Below are positions 4,971 through 13,337 of a stretch of 24,089 bases of DNA, piece by piece. The notes under the pieces were generated by a model. The model was not told where the DNA came from and did no database searches. It saw only the letters and a list, made by a program, of their open reading frames with translations. Position numbers and translations under genes: made by a program. The stretch is from Candidatus Aenigmatarchaeota archaeon (lineage in GTDB: Archaea > Aenigmatarchaeota > Aenigmatarchaeia > QMZP01 > JAUXAV01), in assembly GCA_030619735.1 (NCBI GenBank), contig JAUXAV010000004.1, positions 1-24,089 of the forward strand, written 5' to 3'. How positions within the stretch are numbered: the stretch's first letter is position 1; every line of letters begins with the position of its first letter.

Positions 4971-5600
4971 ATGAACGGCAAAATTATCTTTCCCGTAATG
5001 GTCCTTTTAATAGTGTCTTTAGCTGGAATCTCAGGCGCTGCACCTGCAGTGTATGCAGAGGAGATAAATGAAGCCAGTGTAGTGCATGAGGCCCCTCCAA
5101 GGGAGAGCAACTCCGGGCCCGTAATCGCACCAGCCCCTGAGGATGCGAACTCCGAACCCCTGGTAATAGCGCCCAAGCCCATAGAGCACGACGCATCAAA
5201 CGGCGAGAATGTTATCGCACCCGCGCCTGTGATGCCGGTTCCTGACGAGACAGACTCCGAACCCGTAATAGCACCTGCACCCGACAGCGACAGCCTGGTT
5301 GTTACTGAAACAGATGAGGAACGGCCCCAGATAATAGGTGGCAACAGGGACGAGCACGGATGCCTCGGCACCGCAGGGTATCTCTGGGACGAGGAATCCC
5401 AGGCATGCGTGAGGCCCTGGAGCGGCGAGGTCCAGTCAGAAACCGTGGTTGTGCCCTATTGCGACCTTATAGGACTGGAAGAGCCAACTGCAGCAAACGG
5501 ACAGGAGGCTTCAGAAGCATCCTTTATTGGCCCCCTGGAAATGGTATTTGACGCCATTGCAGGGTTCTTCCAGGGCATCCTGTCCTGGTTTGCAGGATAA
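4971..5600 (+). CDS. Secreted repeat protein with a small two-cysteine domain, unknown function
   Basis: A 209-aa protein with an N-terminal signal peptide: Lys, then a hydrophobic stretch and a likely AEE cleavage region near residue 28. The middle is Pro/Ala/Glu-rich with repeated (P)VIAPAP units, probably an extended stalk. Next comes GGNRDEHGCLGTAGYLWDEE then ACVRPWSG, a small conserved-looking module with two Cys. The C-terminus FIGPLEMVFDAIAGFFQGIL is amphipathic or membrane-associated. A strong Shine-Dalgarno (aaggaggt) lies 7 nt before the ATG. An envelope or surface role is inferred from the signal peptide only. Confidence 0.75.
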   Translation: MNGKIIFPVMVLLIVSLAGISGAAPAVYAEEINEASVVHEAPPRESNSGPVIAPAPEDANSEPLVIAPKPIEHDASNGENVIAPAPVMPVPDETDSEPVIAPAPDSDSLVVTETDEERPQIIGGNRDEHGCLGTAGYLWDEESQACVRPWSGEVQSETVVVPYCDLIGLEEPTAANGQEASEASFIGPLEMVFDAIAGFFQGILSWFAG

Positions 5601-5634
5601 ACATATAGGAAGGGGCAACCCTTCCTTTTTTCTT

Positions 5635-6510
5635 TTATTTTAACTGACCAGTTACGTATCTTATAACTTTCTCTATCTTCTCTATGTCAGTGGTAAAATA
5701 TGTTGACGTGAGATTGTTTTCTATGACAGTGGGCCCGTCAGGACCTATACATAAGTCAACTTCACTTATTTCTGCTCCAAGTGCCAGTGTTGACCTGACT
5801 GCAATATCTTCCTCGTTCTTACTTGCTTTGTATTCTTCTATACTTTCCGAGCCCATTGCAATGCAGGCAATCCAGGGCTCTTCCCCATTAAGGCTTATCA
5901 GGGTCCTGCCGTAGCTTATCTGAGGCTCACCGCCTATTACACCTATCCTAACATCATGGTTTCTCTGGGATTTTATGAATTTCTGAAGCAGCATTTCCCC
6001 CTGGTAGCCGTTGCCATTGCTCAAAAATCCCCTTATCTCTCTTTCGGCTTCCTCCGGGTCTCTCAGCATTTTTATGCCTATACTCTTGCCTCCAGTGCTC
6101 CTTTTCATTACCACAGGATACCCCAAACTCTCGCATGCCTCCATGGCAGGTCCAAAGCCTTCCACCAGGTGCGTTTCAGGTGTTGGCACGCCTGCTTCCC
6201 TTAGCCTTTTGTATGCCTCAAATTTGTCATAATCAAAAACCGCTGAATGCGCTGAGTTTATTACCCTCCTGCTTGCTGCTTCCATATCCTCTGACAGCTC
6301 TATTACCATGTCAGCTACACCATTACCGTCAGAAAGGCTGGGATAGACCCTGTTCAGGATGCACTCCCCTCTAGGCGAACCAGGGCCAAGGACATCGAAG
6401 AGTTCTGTGTCAAAGCCAAGCCCTTTCAAGGACTCTGACATATATGACTCGCTCCACTCAGGCCCTTTACCTGTATCAGCATAAGCTATAGATATACTTT
6501 CTTTTGGCAT
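5635..6510 (-). CDS. ATP-grasp ligase, RimK/LysX/MptN-like
   Basis: A 291-aa protein with an ATP-grasp fold. Visible parts are DYDKFEAYKRLREAGVPTPET (start of the ATP-grasp domain), GYPVVMKRSTGGKSIGIKML (nucleotide-binding Lys and Gly-rich loop), LLQKFIKSQRNHDVRIGVIGG and VIENNLTSTYF (metal-binding Glu and Asn). This layout matches RimK-type amino-acid ligases, which add Glu or similar residues to cofactors, LysW-like carriers or ribosomal protein S6. The substrate is not determinable here, and no cofactor genes are nearby. The gene faces the secreted-protein gene tail to tail. Confidence 0.8.
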   Translation of the reverse strand: MPKESISIAYADTGKGPEWSESYMSESLKGLGFDTELFDVLGPGSPRGECILNRVYPSLSDGNGVADMVIELSEDMEAASRRVINSAHSAVFDYDKFEAYKRLREAGVPTPETHLVEGFGPAMEACESLGYPVVMKRSTGGKSIGIKMLRDPEEAEREIRGFLSNGNGYQGEMLLQKFIKSQRNHDVRIGVIGGEPQISYGRTLISLNGEEPWIACIAMGSESIEEYKASKNEEDIAVRSTLALGAEISEVDLCIGPDGPTVIENNLTSTYFTTDIEKIEKVIRYVTGQLK

Positions 6511-6581
6511 TTTATCACTATAGGGTATTGTTTTCGCTAATTCAAAATAATTTAGAAAAAATCTCTTGTCAAACCGTAAGA

Positions 6582-6589
6582 TTTATAAA
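6582..6589 (+). promoter_or_regulatory. TATA-like box for the tandem Lrp gene
   Basis: Tttataaa is centred about 28 nt upstream of ATG 6614, consistent with a leaderless transcript. It also supports 6614 over the earlier in-frame ATG at 6566, which lies upstream of the box. Confidence 0.6.
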
Positions 6590-6613
6590 GAAAAGATACC
6601 ATATAACAATATC

Positions 6614-7597
6614 ATGAAGGTAAAAAAGCTCACAGAAATGGAAAGGAAGATTCTTGCGCAGCTGGACAGGGACGCCAGGACACCCCTCAGGAGGATAGGC
6701 AGGAGAATCAGGAAGAGCGAGCAGAGCGTCAGCTATACAGTGAATTCCCTCCTGAAAAGGGGGATAATAAAGAATTTCCATGCCCTGGTGGACTATTCAA
6801 GGCTTTCTGTCCTGAATTTCAGGGTCTTCTTCAGGGTGAGCTACAGCAGCCAGAGGGGCTTCATGAGAATGATAAAATTCCTGGTGAGCGACCCCCATAC
6901 CCTCTGGGTGGCCACATGCGGGGGCAGGTATGATTTAATCTGCACCTTTGCTGCATACAATCCCTCCCAGTTCAATAAGCTGCTCAGGGAAATAATGGCC
7001 CAGTTCCCCAGGCAGCTCCATAATTATACCATACTCACGACCATCGTGATAAGGATGCTTGAAAGGGAATACCTGGCAGCCCCGGGCAGGAGGCACAGGG
7101 AGATTATCCTGGGAGGCGACAGGGAGCCCCAGGAGCTCCCGGAAAAGGACATACAGATACTGGCGGAAATATCAGACAATGCCAGGGAAAAGGCCGTGGA
7201 AATAGGCAAAAGGCTTTCCTGCAGCGCCAGGACCGTAGTGAACAGGATAAGGAACCTGGAGAAACTTCAGGTAATAAGGGGCTACAGGCCCTTAATTGAC
7301 TTCTCAAGGGTAGGGCATGTGGCCAACCTGCTCATGGTCCGCTATCACAATATATCAGTGGAGGATGAGCAGAGGCTGATATCCTACCTTTCCCTCCATC
7401 CGAATGTTACCTGCCTGACAAAAACACTGGGTGTCTGGGACCTGGAGATAAGGATAGAGGCGGAAAACCGATGGGACCTCAGGAAAATAGAAAGGGAAAT
7501 CCGCCAGAAATTTGCAGGCCTGATATACACGACAGAAGCTGTGCCAATCTACAGAGAGTACAAAAAGACATTCTTCCCCAGGTTCATACTTGAATAA
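6614..7597 (+). CDS. Tandem Lrp/AsnC-family transcription regulator
   Basis: About 327 aa with two complete Lrp-like units. Unit 1 is an N-terminal winged helix (MERKILAQLDRDARTPLRRIG... SVSYTVNSLLKRGII, residues ~8-50) followed by an effector-like half (WVATCGGRYDLICTF). Unit 2 repeats this (EKDIQILAEISDNAREKAVEIG... ARTVVNRIRNLEKLQVIRGY, then LTKTLGVWDLEIRIE). A single chain therefore forms what is usually a dimer. Ligand and targets are unknown. The divergent ATP-grasp gene shares its upstream region and is a candidate target. The ATG at 6614 is chosen from the TATA spacing. Confidence 0.82.
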   Translation: MKVKKLTEMERKILAQLDRDARTPLRRIGRRIRKSEQSVSYTVNSLLKRGIIKNFHALVDYSRLSVLNFRVFFRVSYSSQRGFMRMIKFLVSDPHTLWVATCGGRYDLICTFAAYNPSQFNKLLREIMAQFPRQLHNYTILTTIVIRMLEREYLAAPGRRHREIILGGDREPQELPEKDIQILAEISDNAREKAVEIGKRLSCSARTVVNRIRNLEKLQVIRGYRPLIDFSRVGHVANLLMVRYHNISVEDEQRLISYLSLHPNVTCLTKTLGVWDLEIRIEAENRWDLRKIEREIRQKFAGLIYTTEAVPIYREYKKTFFPRFILE

Positions 7598-7600
7598 CCC

Positions 7601-7789
7601 CTATTCCTTTTTCTGAAGGGGCACGAAAGTGAACTCTATCTCCCCGTTCAGCTTGATTGAGGATTTGCCAACGCTAAGCTCTATGCCGTCCAGGTTTACC
7701 CTTGCTTTTGCTTCCTTTCCTTCCATGACCTCAAGAAGCTTTATTAGTATCTCTTCCTTGTTCTTGAGAAGCTCTTCAATAACTCCCAT
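7601..7789 (-). CDS. Small 62-aa protein, unknown
   Basis: The N-terminal half is helical and charged (MGVIEELLKNKEEILIKLLE); the C-terminal half has a beta pattern (ARVNLDGIELSVGKSSIKLN). A GGAGG Shine-Dalgarno sits about 7 nt upstream of the ATG, supporting a real gene. It is convergent with the Lrp gene, 3 nt away. No family recognised. Confidence 0.65.
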   Translation of the reverse strand: MGVIEELLKNKEEILIKLLEVMEGKEAKARVNLDGIELSVGKSSIKLNGEIEFTFVPLQKKE

Positions 7790-7889
7790 ATTATACCTCC
7801 ATTATAATTATTATTATAATTGGGAAACTAATATATAAATAGGAATTGAAACGCCAATCCGTCCAGGTAAACGGACGGGAAACTGAATT

Positions 7890-9188
7890 ATGCCAATGGA
7901 AAAGATTGTTGTGGGAAGGGGAAGGGAGGACCTAGAGAAATACAGGGATCAGGGAACGGTCTATATAGGCAAGCACATTGTGGGGGAAGGGGAGGAATCC
8001 CATCTCACGAACCCTGTCTATATGGACGTGGTAAGGCCGCATGTGGTTCTCATATCGGGCAAGAGGGGGTCCGGAAAGTCATATTCAAGCTGCGTAATAG
8101 CAGAGGAGATGACCAGGCTCCCGAAAGAGATCAGGAACAACCTCTCTGTTTTAATGATTGACACCATGGGGATATTCTGGAGCATGAAGAACCCCAACGA
8201 GGAGCAGAGGGAACTGCTCAAGCAATGGAACCTGAAGCCGGAGGGGATTGACATACGGCTGTTTGTCCCAAAGGGCTTTGCGAAGAAATACGAGGAGGTA
8301 GGAATAGCAGTGGACCAGGTCTTCACCATATCCTGCTCGGATTTAACATCAATGGACTGGATTATAACCTTTGGGTTTTCGCCAATGGATGTGCACGGCA
8401 TAACGATAGAGGGGGTTATGAAAACCGTGAAGAAGAAATACAAGGAAGGCTATGCAATAGCTGATATAGTAAAGGAGATAGAGGCATACGGAAAGTGCGA
8501 TGAAAAGGTAAAGAACGCCCTTGTAACCAGGTTTCTGGCAGCAGAGGGCTGGGGGGTCTTTGAGAAGAAAGGCACAGCAGTCAATAAGTTCTTCCAGAAG
8601 GGCAAGGTCTCTGTCCTGGACGTCTCCCATTATGTCAGGACCTCCACTGGCTGGGGCGTCAGGAGCATGCTTGTAGGCCTTTTAGCCAGGAAGATATTCC
8701 AGGAAAGGCTCATGGCAAGGAAGGCAGAGGAATTTGAGGTGATGGGCGGGGAGGCAAAAGAGACCATCCCCATGGTATGGATGATATTTGACGAGGCGCA
8801 CCAGTTCATTCCCGATACAGGCGAGACCGCTGCAAAGGAGCCGCTCCTGACCCTGATAAAGGAGGGCAGGGAGCCGGGGATAAGCCTCATAATGATTACC
8901 CAGAGGCCTAACAAGCTCCACCCGGATGCCCTGGCCCAGTCAGACCTGGTGATATCCCACAGGCTGACCTCTGAAGCCGATTTGAAGGCCTTAAGGTCCA
9001 TAATGCAGAGCTATGTCCTGAAGGACATACAGGAGCTGATAAATACCCTGCCCAGGCAGAAGGGCTCTGCCATAATCCTGGACGACAACTCAGAGAGAAT
9101 CTACACGGTCCAGGTGAAGCCCAGGCTCTCCTGGCATGCCGGAGGCTCCCCTGTGGCCATAAAGAAGAAGGGGCTGTTCGAGGAGTAA
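7890..9188 (+). CDS. HerA/FtsK-like ATPase (DUF87)
   Basis: A 432-aa RecA-fold ATPase. Walker A is GKRGSGKS (residues ~57-64) and Walker B is VWMIFDEAHQF (~294-304). A sensor-like motif LIMITQRPNKLHPDALAQSD follows, with an arginine finger region typical of HerA/DUF87 proteins. HerA pumps DNA with the NurA nuclease in end resection; no nurA is next to it here, so a repair role is only likely. A second ATG at residue 3 is possible. Confidence 0.85.
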   Translation: MPMEKIVVGRGREDLEKYRDQGTVYIGKHIVGEGEESHLTNPVYMDVVRPHVVLISGKRGSGKSYSSCVIAEEMTRLPKEIRNNLSVLMIDTMGIFWSMKNPNEEQRELLKQWNLKPEGIDIRLFVPKGFAKKYEEVGIAVDQVFTISCSDLTSMDWIITFGFSPMDVHGITIEGVMKTVKKKYKEGYAIADIVKEIEAYGKCDEKVKNALVTRFLAAEGWGVFEKKGTAVNKFFQKGKVSVLDVSHYVRTSTGWGVRSMLVGLLARKIFQERLMARKAEEFEVMGGEAKETIPMVWMIFDEAHQFIPDTGETAAKEPLLTLIKEGREPGISLIMITQRPNKLHPDALAQSDLVISHRLTSEADLKALRSIMQSYVLKDIQELINTLPRQKGSAIILDDNSERIYTVQVKPRLSWHAGGSPVAIKKKGLFEE

Positions 9189-9196
9189 AAATAAAG

Positions 9197-9266
9197 GGGC
9201 TCGGGAGCTACTACGGAAATCACTGGTCGTCGGAACCTCATTCTGGAGCGTTCTCTTCATCGCCCT
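9197..9266 (-). ncRNA. Candidate box C/D small RNA
   Basis: Read on the minus strand in the gap between two convergent genes. A TATA-like TTTAAATA lies at 9283-9290, about 20-25 nt upstream. The RNA then shows GCGATGA (box C-like), an internal CCGA (D'-like), GTGATTT (C'-like), a 12-nt guide-like segment CCGTAGTAGCTC, and a second CCGA (D-like), closed by GGGC/GCCC ends. The length of ~70 nt fits archaeal sRNAs. The D boxes are CCGA rather than CUGA, and guide 1 is longer than usual, so this is tentative. Confidence 0.35.
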
Positions 9267-9312
9267 ATTCTTAGGGTCTTTCGGGTATTTAAAAAGCTTA
9301 CTGCCAGAAGAA

Positions 9313-9903
9313 CTAAACACTGTATTCCAAACCCATCCTGAAGGCCTGCAAATCCTTTGCTGCATATTTCCCTGCCGTCTGCTTTATCGCCTGGACAATT
9401 GATTTCTCCTTTAGGGGCAGGAGCCCCTGGGATATTGCAACCCCTATCGCCATGCTATTCCCGTAAATGGGGTCCCCCAGCTTCCCGGAGCAGATGTTTG
9501 ATGCATCAACAAATACTGCCTTTTTTGCAAAGGGTGCAATCATTCCCCTTACCCTGTCCAGGGAGGGATATTTCTCCCTAAGCATCCTGCTATAGACAGA
9601 AACAATGGGATATGTGTCCACAATAAAGCCCGTCCTCTTCCTGTTGGCAAAATAGCAGGACCTTGCGGCCTCCACAGGTTCCAAACCCAGAATCAGGTCT
9701 GCCTCACCTCTGGGGATGGTAGGAGAAAAGGTCTGCCTTCCGAACCTCACATGCGTGGGTATCTGGCCCCCTCTCTGGGCAAGCCCATGCAACTGGGTCC
9801 CCCTCACCTCATACCCTTCCAGGTTGGCAGCCCTTGCAACAAGGACAGAGGTGAACAAGACACCCTCACCCCCTACCCCTGTAAGCAATACATTGAACGT
9901 CAT
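9313..9903 (-). CDS. iorB: Indolepyruvate ferredoxin oxidoreductase, beta subunit
   Basis: A 196-aa protein of the gamma-type pyruvate/ketoisovalerate oxidoreductase family: VLLTGVGGEGVLFTSVLVARAA at the start, then GTQLHGLAQRGG, EADLILGLEPVEA and YGNSMAIGVAISQGLLPL. It pairs with IorA for oxidative decarboxylation of aryl-pyruvates to acyl-CoA with ferredoxin reduction, in aromatic amino-acid fermentation. Its ATG overlaps the iorA stop by 4 nt (ATGA), giving translational coupling. Confidence 0.93.
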   Translation of the reverse strand: MTFNVLLTGVGGEGVLFTSVLVARAANLEGYEVRGTQLHGLAQRGGQIPTHVRFGRQTFSPTIPRGEADLILGLEPVEAARSCYFANRKRTGFIVDTYPIVSVYSRMLREKYPSLDRVRGMIAPFAKKAVFVDASNICSGKLGDPIYGNSMAIGVAISQGLLPLKEKSIVQAIKQTAGKYAAKDLQAFRMGLEYSV

Positions 9904-11744
9904 TTGGCATCCCCCTTAACCCCGGGCTTTATGGCCCCTGGGGGAACTATCTGGGAGCATACAGAGCATCCCCAGCAGGCTTCTGGATTGATATAATATT
10001 TCCCGCCTTTCTTCCTTATGGCAGGGCATGCAAATTTGTCCAGAACCTCAAGTCCCCTTCCCTGAACAATCCGGAAGACAGGGAATCTCCTGCCTTTCCT
10101 CTTCAGCATCTTCTTCATCAGGAGCCTGCACATGCCCCTGGATATCAGGACGCTTATCCCCGGCTTTGAATCCAGTTCTTTAACCGCTTTCTGGAGCTCC
10201 CTCTGGCTGAAAGAATTAACAACCCTTACATTCTTTATCCCGAAGGACTTTACCACATCCTCTATCATTATGGGGTTTGCCCTTTCCCCCATACCGGTGT
10301 ATCCTGTCCCCGGATGGGGCTGGTGGCCTGTCATTGCTGTTATCCCGTTGTCCATCACCACTACCAGGACCTTGGGGTCATTATACCTCATGTTCGCAAG
10401 CCCGGGCATCCCTGCATGGAAGAAGGTGGAGTCCCCTATAAACACCACTGCCTTCTGATTGCTCACCTTCCTTATCCCATGGGTCACCCCAAGGCTCGCC
10501 CCCATTGACAGGACGAAGTCCTGCATCCTGAAGGGCTCGAATATCCCCAGGAGATAGCAGCCAATATCCCCTGCCCATACCACATTCTCCCCCAGGACCT
10601 TCTTCACTGCATAGAAGGTGGACCTGTGCGGGCATCCGGGGCACATAACCGCCTTCCTGGCAGGCAGCTTTATCCTCTTCAGCCTGGCATCCTGCTCCCT
10701 GAAGTCAGGCCTCCTGATTTTCAGAATGGGTGCTATCCTCTCCCTTATCAGCTCGGTGCTGTATTCCCCTATCCTGGGCAGGATATCCTTGCCGTATATC
10801 CTCAGCTTCGGGTTCACGTCCTTTGCCAGGCCCCGGGCAAAGTCCTCTATAATGGGCTCCAGCTCCTCCAGCACTATCAGGGTCTTCAGCCCCCTTATGA
10901 AACCAGAGACAAACCTCCTGGACAGGGGATGGCTCATTCCGAGCTTCCCGAGCTTAACCCCCTTCAAACCGAGCTCCCTTGCATACTGGTAGGAGACCCC
11001 GGTTGTCAGGATGCCTGTTTTCCCCCTCCCCTCCACCCTGTTCAGCTTATTGTATTCCTTCTCAATCCTTTCCAGGTTCCTTAGCACCCTCTCATGCATC
11101 TTCTGGAGTATGGGCCTTATGCAGTAGTATCTTTCAAAATCCTTTACAAACCTGCCCCTGGTCCTGGGCTTCCTTATCCTGCCCAGCTTAACGCTCCCTG
11201 TGGAGTGCGCCACCATGGTGGTGGTCCTGAGGAATACGGGCACTTCATACCTCTCTGACATCTCAAAAGCGATTTTGGTGAAGTCCTTGCACTCCTGCGT
11301 ATCGGATGGCTCCAGCATGGGGATGTTCCCTACCCTTGCGAATCTTCTGGTGTCCTCCTCACTCTGCCCGCTTGAATGGCCATAGGGGTCATCCGCCACA
11401 TTTATGACCAGGCCCCCCTTAACCCCCACATATGCTACTGGAAAAACGGAATCACTTGCAACATTAAGGCCGAAATGCTTCAGTGCTGTAAGGCTTTTCA
11501 CGCCGCAGAATGAGGCTCCGGCACAGGCCTCCAGAGCAACCTTTTCGTTCGTGCTCCATTCAAAATAGAACCCTGCCTTTTTAGCAATGCCGGCAAAGGT
11601 CAGGCCCACCTCAGAACTGGGGGTCCCTGGATAGCATGCTGAAAACCCCATCCCTGCCTCCAGAGCCCCCCTGACAATGGCCTCATTCCCCAGAAGAACA
11701 ACCCTCTTTCCCCCCTTTCCCAGAACATCCTGGTTATACGCCAT
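9900..11744 (-). CDS. iorA: Indolepyruvate ferredoxin oxidoreductase, alpha subunit, with a degenerate ferredoxin tail
   Basis: A 614-aa thiamine-diphosphate enzyme. Pyrimidine-binding domain near the N-terminus (GFSACYPGTPSSEVG, EKVALEACAGASFCG). TPP-binding domain with CPGCPHRSTFYAV and GDSTFFHAGMPGLANM...VVMDNGITAMTGHQP. The C-terminal 4Fe-4S domain is reduced to a single incomplete motif, CWGCSVCSQIVPPGAI, where the expected fourth Cys before Pro is Val (codon GTT). Electron transfer may use one three-Cys cluster with an outside ligand, or ferredoxin directly. First gene of the iorA-iorB operon. Confidence 0.93.
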   Translation of the reverse strand: MAYNQDVLGKGGKRVVLLGNEAIVRGALEAGMGFSACYPGTPSSEVGLTFAGIAKKAGFYFEWSTNEKVALEACAGASFCGVKSLTALKHFGLNVASDSVFPVAYVGVKGGLVINVADDPYGHSSGQSEEDTRRFARVGNIPMLEPSDTQECKDFTKIAFEMSERYEVPVFLRTTTMVAHSTGSVKLGRIRKPRTRGRFVKDFERYYCIRPILQKMHERVLRNLERIEKEYNKLNRVEGRGKTGILTTGVSYQYARELGLKGVKLGKLGMSHPLSRRFVSGFIRGLKTLIVLEELEPIIEDFARGLAKDVNPKLRIYGKDILPRIGEYSTELIRERIAPILKIRRPDFREQDARLKRIKLPARKAVMCPGCPHRSTFYAVKKVLGENVVWAGDIGCYLLGIFEPFRMQDFVLSMGASLGVTHGIRKVSNQKAVVFIGDSTFFHAGMPGLANMRYNDPKVLVVVMDNGITAMTGHQPHPGTGYTGMGERANPIMIEDVVKSFGIKNVRVVNSFSQRELQKAVKELDSKPGISVLISRGMCRLLMKKMLKRKGRRFPVFRIVQGRGLEVLDKFACPAIRKKGGKYYINPEACWGCSVCSQIVPPGAIKPGVKGDAK

Positions 11745-11799
11745 CTTTATAATTATGTTTCAGCTCCTTTAATCTTTTTCCTGATTTGTCTCCCAGCCA

Positions 11800-11808
11800 T
11801 TTTTAAAT
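11800..11808 (+). promoter_or_regulatory. TATA-like box for the coiled-coil gene
   Basis: Tttttaaat is centred about 27 nt upstream of ATG 11831 and predicts a leaderless transcript. The divergent iorA start lies 86 bp away on the other strand. Confidence 0.55.
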
Positions 11809-11830
11809 CCATAAAATCTACTTTAAACCT

Positions 11831-13153
11831 ATGGGATTCCTTAACTTCCTCAGGAAAAGGGAGGAAAAGAAACCATCTGCCGGGATAGAGTTGCCTTCTG
11901 TTGAGGTGAAGCTCTCAGGGCTTTCCGAATGGCTCGGGCAGGAGCTCTCTGAAAAGACCAGCTCAGCCAGGAAGAGGTCAGAAGAGCTGCAGGAGAAGAT
12001 TGTGAAGGGCTTCCAGCAGGTCGGGGTTTCTGCCAGGAAACTCGGGAAGTCGGAATTTGAAGCAAAGGACAAGACCTATGCTGCCGTGAATTCCGTAAAG
12101 GACACCCTTGCCAAAAGGACCCAGAGCATTTCAGGGAAGTGCCCAAGCCCGGTCCCGGACAGCTATTCCGGGATGAGGGAATTCCAGAAAAGGGTAGGTG
12201 TGTTATTGAAGGAGCTCATGAACATAAGCCCGAGGCAGGGCATGGTTCTCAGCAACTATTTCAGGAAGGACAGCTCTTCCATAATGAAGGAGATAAAAAA
12301 TATCAACAGCATTATGGAGGAACTCCAGAGATTCCTGGATTATGAGGGGAAGAGCCTCTTCCTTATGGAGGAGGCGGAGAGGATTTCCAGGGAGATTTCT
12401 GAAAGGCTGGAATCCCTCAGTGGCCTGGAAAAGAGGCATAAGGAAATCAGGCTGGAAATCCGGGGCCTGAAGGAAAGCCTCTCCGGAAAAGAAAAGAGTC
12501 TTAATGTAATCTCAAAGGATTCAGGATGGGAAGGCCTGGAAAAGGCAAAGAAGGATAAAGAAACCCTGGAAAACAGGGCCAGGGATTTGAAGTTCAGGAT
12601 AGGGGAGGAGCTTTCCTCTGCCAAGAGACCCCTGAAGAAATATCTCCATCTGAAGAGGGATGAGCTGTCCAGGGAAGAGAGGAATTTCCTGGAGAGGTTC
12701 GTGAAATCCCCTTTGAAAACCATTATGTCCGGAGAAGGGACAGGGAAGCTGAAATCCCATCTCCTAATCCTGAAGGGGATGCTGGACAGGGGAATAAACC
12801 TGAAGGACAAAGAGGTAGAGAAACTGAAGGGACTGATAAATAGGATGGAATCAGGCGAAATAAGCAAAATGATGGAGGAATACGAAGGGGCTTTAAAGGA
12901 AACAGAAGAGAAGGGCAAGGCAATTGATAAGGATTTCTCAGGTCTCTCAGAGAAGAGGAAGCAGGCAGAGGCTGGCATAAATGAGACAAAAAATGATATT
13001 GAAAAACTTGAGAAGGAGCTTAGGGAAACAGGGGATAATGCCAAAAACCTGAAGGAGGACATGGGAAAGGACAGGGAAAAGCTGGAAACCCTTATATATG
13101 AAAATATAAATAGGAAGGTTAATATTCTCTTAAATAACGGGGCTATAGGGTAG
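11831..13153 (+). CDS. Long coiled-coil protein of unknown function, end overlapping tRNA-Pro
   Basis: A 440-aa protein dominated by Lys/Glu heptad-like helices from about residue 130 onward, resembling SMC/SbcC arms but with no Walker motifs. The N-terminal 20 residues are basic (FLNFLRKREEKK). No signal peptide or membrane segment is visible. It may be a cytoskeletal or scaffold protein; this is not shown. The final residues and the TAG stop (13151-13153) lie within the first 15 bases of tRNA-Pro. Confidence 0.75.
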   Translation: MGFLNFLRKREEKKPSAGIELPSVEVKLSGLSEWLGQELSEKTSSARKRSEELQEKIVKGFQQVGVSARKLGKSEFEAKDKTYAAVNSVKDTLAKRTQSISGKCPSPVPDSYSGMREFQKRVGVLLKELMNISPRQGMVLSNYFRKDSSSIMKEIKNINSIMEELQRFLDYEGKSLFLMEEAERISREISERLESLSGLEKRHKEIRLEIRGLKESLSGKEKSLNVISKDSGWEGLEKAKKDKETLENRARDLKFRIGEELSSAKRPLKKYLHLKRDELSREERNFLERFVKSPLKTIMSGEGTGKLKSHLLILKGMLDRGINLKDKEVEKLKGLINRMESGEISKMMEEYEGALKETEEKGKAIDKDFSGLSEKRKQAEAGINETKNDIEKLEKELRETGDNAKNLKEDMGKDREKLETLIYENINRKVNILLNNGAIG

Positions 13154-13325
13154 TTTGGTCTAGCCTTCCGGCATGGGGGCAGCCTTTTACGGGAGGCCAA
13201 GGCCTTCCGCCAAAGCGTGCACGGAAAACGTGTAAAGGGTGCCATACTGCCGGCGACCTGAGTTCAAACGCCCTGCTGCGTGCGCACAGGCGCATTCAGC
13301 GGAGCTGAATATCTCAGTAGCCCCA
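13139..13325 (+). tRNA. tRNA-Pro(GGG) with introns at 37/38 and 59/60
   Basis: Acceptor GGGGCTA/TAGCCCC, discriminator A. D-arm with GG in the loop, anticodon arm CCGGC-ATGGGGT-GCCGG (GGG), T-arm CTGAG-TTCAAAT-CTCAG. Intron 1 (13179..13247, 69 nt) is at 37/38, with central helix ATGG/CCAT, bulges GGG and ACT and a long inner stem (CCTTT..AC with GTAAAGG). Intron 2 (13269..13311, 43 nt) is in the T-loop at 59/60, with central helix TTCA/TGAA and bulges AAC and TAT. It is similar in sequence to the 59/60 intron of tRNA-Ser (562..605). Confidence 0.9.
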
Positions 13326-13337
13326 TACCAAAATTAG

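Noticed and set aside
11831..13153. Coiled-coil gene as an SMC or SbcC ATPase
   Set aside because: No Walker A, Walker B or signature motif; only coiled-coil resemblance.
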